A program made the position numbers and the translations under genes. From Alphaproteobacteria bacterium (GTDB lineage: Bacteria > Pseudomonadota > Alphaproteobacteria > Rhizobiales > Aestuariivirgaceae): 15,966 nt of DNA. The stretch is from positions 1 to 15,966 of the forward strand of contig JAPLOT010000070.1 in the NCBI GenBank assembly GCA_026400595.1, written 5' to 3'. The notes under the pieces were generated by a model. The model saw only the letters and a program-made list of their open reading frames with translations. It was not told the origin of the DNA and searched no databases. Below, one piece after another: positions 14,334-15,966 of this stretch; within the stretch, counting starts at the first letter, position 1; every line of letters begins with the position of its first letter.

Positions 14334-14337
14334 ATGA

Positions 14338-15204
14338 ATGCTGAACCTCCATCATTTGCGGCTGTTTCGGGCCGTGGCAACGGACGGCACCCTCATCGGT
14401 GCCGCGCGACGGCTCAACCTGTCGCAATCGGCCCTCTCGACACAGTTGAAGACGCTCGAGGCCGCGCTTGGCCATGCGTTGTTCGAGCGGCGCGGACGCG
14501 GACTGATCCTGACGGAGGCGGGGCGCATTGCACTTGACCATGCTGAAGCGATTTTCCGGACGGCCGAGGATCTCACCGCCACGCTGCGGGGAACGACCCA
14601 CGGGCGGCAGGCGTTGCGCGTCGGAGCTCTTGCGACACTATCGCGAAACTTCCAGATGCAGTTCCTCAGGCCACTCATCGGACGGCCGGATGTCGAGGTT
14701 GTGCTGCGCTCCGGCTCTCAGTCCGAACTGTTGCGCGGCCTCGAAGCACTGGCGCTCGATGTGGTGTTGACCAATCTTGCGCCAGCCCGTGACGCTGCCA
14801 GTCCATGGCTGATCCATCGTCTGGCGGAACAGCCCGTGAGCCTGATCGGCACCGTTGTCCGGGTCGGGCGAGAACCCACGACACTTGCGCAGCTTCTATC
14901 AACATGCCCAGTCATTCTCCCCACGCCCGACACGGCGATACGCGCGGCCTTTGATGCCCTGACGTCGCGGCTGGGACTTTCGCCCCGAATCGCGGCCGAG
15001 GCGGATGACATGGCGATGCTGCGTCTGCTGGCGCGCGAGGACGCAGGACTTGCCGTCATCCCGTCGATCGTCGTGAAAGACGAGCTCTCGGCCGGCTTGC
15101 TCGTCGAGGCCGCCCAGCTCGAGGGGATCAACGAGACATTTCTTGCTGTGACGTTGGCCCGCAGGTTTCCCAATCCGCTATTGCGCGACGTTGTGAAACC
15201 TTAG
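14338..15204 (+). CDS. LysR-type transcriptional regulator, divergent to dabBA
   Basis: This 288-residue protein has the LysR N-terminal helix-turn-helix: LHHLRLFRAVATDGTLIGAA, then RRLNLSQSALSTQLKTLE (about residues 4-42), and GRGLILTEAGR (53-63). The effector-binding domain (about 90-288) contains VVLRSGSQSELLRGLEALALDVVLTN. The N-terminus is reminiscent of NhaR-like members, from memory. LysR proteins bind a small molecule and usually activate a divergent operon while repressing themselves. Here the divergent target is dabB-dabA plus the zinc-ribbon gene, so it likely senses an inorganic-carbon- or metabolism-linked signal; assigning CbbR is not justified. The ATG at 14338 has no clear Shine-Dalgarno site. 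The stop TAG at 15202-15204 is followed by a hairpin 37 nt later. Confidence 0.92.
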   Translation: MLNLHHLRLFRAVATDGTLIGAARRLNLSQSALSTQLKTLEAALGHALFERRGRGLILTEAGRIALDHAEAIFRTAEDLTATLRGTTHGRQALRVGALATLSRNFQMQFLRPLIGRPDVEVVLRSGSQSELLRGLEALALDVVLTNLAPARDAASPWLIHRLAEQPVSLIGTVVRVGREPTTLAQLLSTCPVILPTPDTAIRAAFDALTSRLGLSPRIAAEADDMAMLRLLAREDAGLAVIPSIVVKDELSAGLLVEAAQLEGINETFLAVTLARRFPNPLLRDVVKP

Positions 15205-15241
15205 TTTTTCTGACCAAAGTGATTGGAATGCTGAAACCAGA

Positions 15242-15269
15242 TCAAGCAAGGCAGATCAGCCTTGTTTGA
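15242..15269 (+). terminator. Hairpin downstream of the lysR-type gene
   Basis: TCAAGCAAGGC (15242-15252) and GCCTTGTTTGA (15259-15269) form an 11-bp stem with one G-U pair and the 6-nt loop AGATCA. It starts 37 nt after the stop codon. The bases after it (GTCTTGCTCTG) lack a U-tract, so it may be a factor-dependent or inefficient terminator, or a 3'-end-stabilising structure. Confidence 0.45.
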
Positions 15270-15556
15270 GTCTTGCTCTGATGGGCGGAAGCCGATTTCG
15301 GGTCCAATTGAGACCTTACCTTATTGCCACATCATCTCTGCAAAGGAGTCGATAGCAGACATTGCCCCTGTGGAGCGCATGAATCCTTGAGGCCAGCGAG
15401 GGGCCCGGGACGCCCGCAATGCGGCAGGGGCTCCGCGGTCTGGATTCGCGGCTCAATGATCTGACTATGCGATTTCTCCAATGCGCCCCTTTGTCCATAA
15501 CGGCCGAGAGAGGCATTGCCCAACTGCCTTGTCCGGTTGTGAACTGCACCCTATCT

Positions 15557-15580
15557 CAGACCTGCCTGCAGGCGGATCTG
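15557..15580. other. Imperfect 24-bp palindrome before the rhomboid start
   Basis: The two 12-base halves centred on TGCA pair except for one C-A mismatch and one G-U. As RNA this gives a 10-position stem with a UGCA loop. It ends eight bases before the first possible GTG start of the right-hand gene, so it may act as an operator or affect translation. No U-tract follows. Confidence 0.35.
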
Positions 15581-15587
15581 GCTTAGG

Positions 15588-15966
15588 GTGGATGGCGTGG
15601 ATCGAATTGAACATGAGGATCTCGTACCAGTCCGGCGTTGCGCCATGCGCCACCAGGCCGAGCAATACGCCTTGGTTCTGGCAGCGATGGGTATGCGGTC
15701 GTCCATTGCGCTGGACGGTGAACTCTTCGTCCTTTCCGTCGGCTATCGGGATGCCGCAAGGGCCAGTTATGAACTTGCTGCTTACGATCGTGAGAACCAG
15801 GATACTCTACCCCGAAGAGACAGATCTCTGCCGACGCCACCACGCCTCGAAGTTGCGCTGATCTACTGGGCTATACTGCTGTTCTTCTTTGCCGCTGCGC
15901 GTCATGCGGCGTTTTCTGTCGACTGGCTCGGAAAGGGAGCAGCCCAATCCGGATTGATGCTCGGGG
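15588..15966 (+). CDS. Rhomboid-family intramembrane protease, N-terminal part (window edge)
   Basis: An open frame runs off the right edge, about 126 residues here. It starts at a GTG (15588 or, more likely, 15597, where AGGGTGG stands 5 nt upstream). The cytoplasmic N-terminal part holds VRRCAMRHQAEQYALVLAAM, LFVLSVGYRDAARASYELAA and YDRENQ. The first membrane helix is IYWAILLFFFAAARH, and the segment SVDWLGKGAAQSGLMLG follows. This order (QAEEWALVLAA-type segment, EL-AYE-EN, helix, DWL-GxA-AG) is what I recall from alphaproteobacterial rhomboid-like proteins, in which the GxS and H catalytic residues come later, outside this window. The protease activity therefore cannot be checked here. 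It is oriented like lysR but separated by 383 bp, so it is probably an independent unit. Confidence 0.68.
   Translation, partial: MDGVDRIEHEDLVPVRRCAMRHQAEQYALVLAAMGMRSSIALDGELFVLSVGYRDAARASYELAAYDRENQDTLPRRDRSLPTPPRLEVALIYWAILLFFFAAARHAAFSVDWLGKGAAQSGLMLG

Larger units (their letters stand above)
14235..14337. promoter_or_regulatory. Divergent control region between dabB and the lysR-type gene
   Basis: These 103 bp are AT-richer than the flanking genes and must hold the promoters of both divergent units. They contain a LysR-box-like dyad next to the regulator start and a 12-bp palindrome in the dabB leader. I cannot pick convincing -35/-10 pairs on either strand. Activation of dabBA by the divergent regulator is the usual LysR arrangement but is inferred. 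Confidence 0.6.
15205..15587. other. Gap between the lysR-type gene and the partial rhomboid gene
   Basis: This stretch contains a strong hairpin soon after lysR and an imperfect palindrome just before the next start. Between them (about 15270-15556) the open frames (for example 15316-15549 on the minus strand) show no recognisable domain or ribosome site. I see no tRNA or known small RNA. A promoter for the right-hand gene is expected here but is not clear. Confidence 0.55.

Noticed and set aside
15316..15549. 77-codon minus-strand frame after lysR
   Set aside because: No domain, ribosome site or neighbour supports it. Similar frames arise by chance in this GC-rich DNA.

Overview
The window looks like chromosomal DNA of a GC-rich alphaproteobacterium, probably Hyphomicrobiales/Rhizobiales or a neighbour. 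The reasons are the base composition, the densely overlapping operons, a rhomboid-type N-terminus at the right edge and the ProU-like ATPase with a CBS tail. This placement is an inference from style, not a taxonomic search. Almost all genes are on the minus strand. Only a LysR regulator and a partial gene at the right edge are on the plus strand.

Region A (about 9064 down to 1, minus strand) is one long catabolic operon. In transcription order it encodes a GntR/HutC-family regulator, an FGGY sugar kinase, a medium-chain zinc dehydrogenase, a class I aldolase of the DhnA/LsrF type and a short-chain dehydrogenase. These are followed by a ProU/OpuA-like ABC importer (ATPase, permease, periplasmic binding protein), a Gfo/Idh/MocA oxidoreductase and a cupin cut by the window edge. 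From the regulator to the permease every junction overlaps (1, 4 or 14 nt), so the genes are probably translationally coupled. The set reads as import, oxidation, phosphorylation and aldol cleavage of a polyol- or sugar-like compound that may carry a cationic group. I cannot name the substrate. The ATPase reading frame carries two in-frame nonsense codons between the Walker A motif and the Q-loop, so as written the importer lacks an intact ATPase. The regulator has a near-consensus promoter that would give an essentially leaderless mRNA, and three 11-bp tandem repeats of a HutC-type half-site lie across it.

Region B (9065-9429) is a non-coding gap. It holds a compact element with interrupted 20-bp inverted arms and two internal hairpins, possibly the remains of a small mobile element.

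Region C (14234 down to 9430, minus strand) is a dabB-dabA operon. DabB is a membrane proton-channel subunit related to NuoL/MrpA, and DabA is a zinc carbonic-anhydrase-like subunit formerly called DUF2309. Together they form an energy-coupled inorganic-carbon accumulator. A third gene overlaps dabA by 4 nt and encodes an uncharacterised protein with two C-terminal zinc ribbons. A divergent LysR-type regulator (14338-15204, plus strand) faces the operon across 103 bp that contain a LysR-box-like dyad and a perfect 12-bp palindrome.

Region D (15205-15966) has a hairpin after lysR, a stretch without recognisable genes, and the start of a probable rhomboid-family membrane protease that runs off the right edge. 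I found no tRNA, rRNA, CRISPR array or intact insertion sequence.
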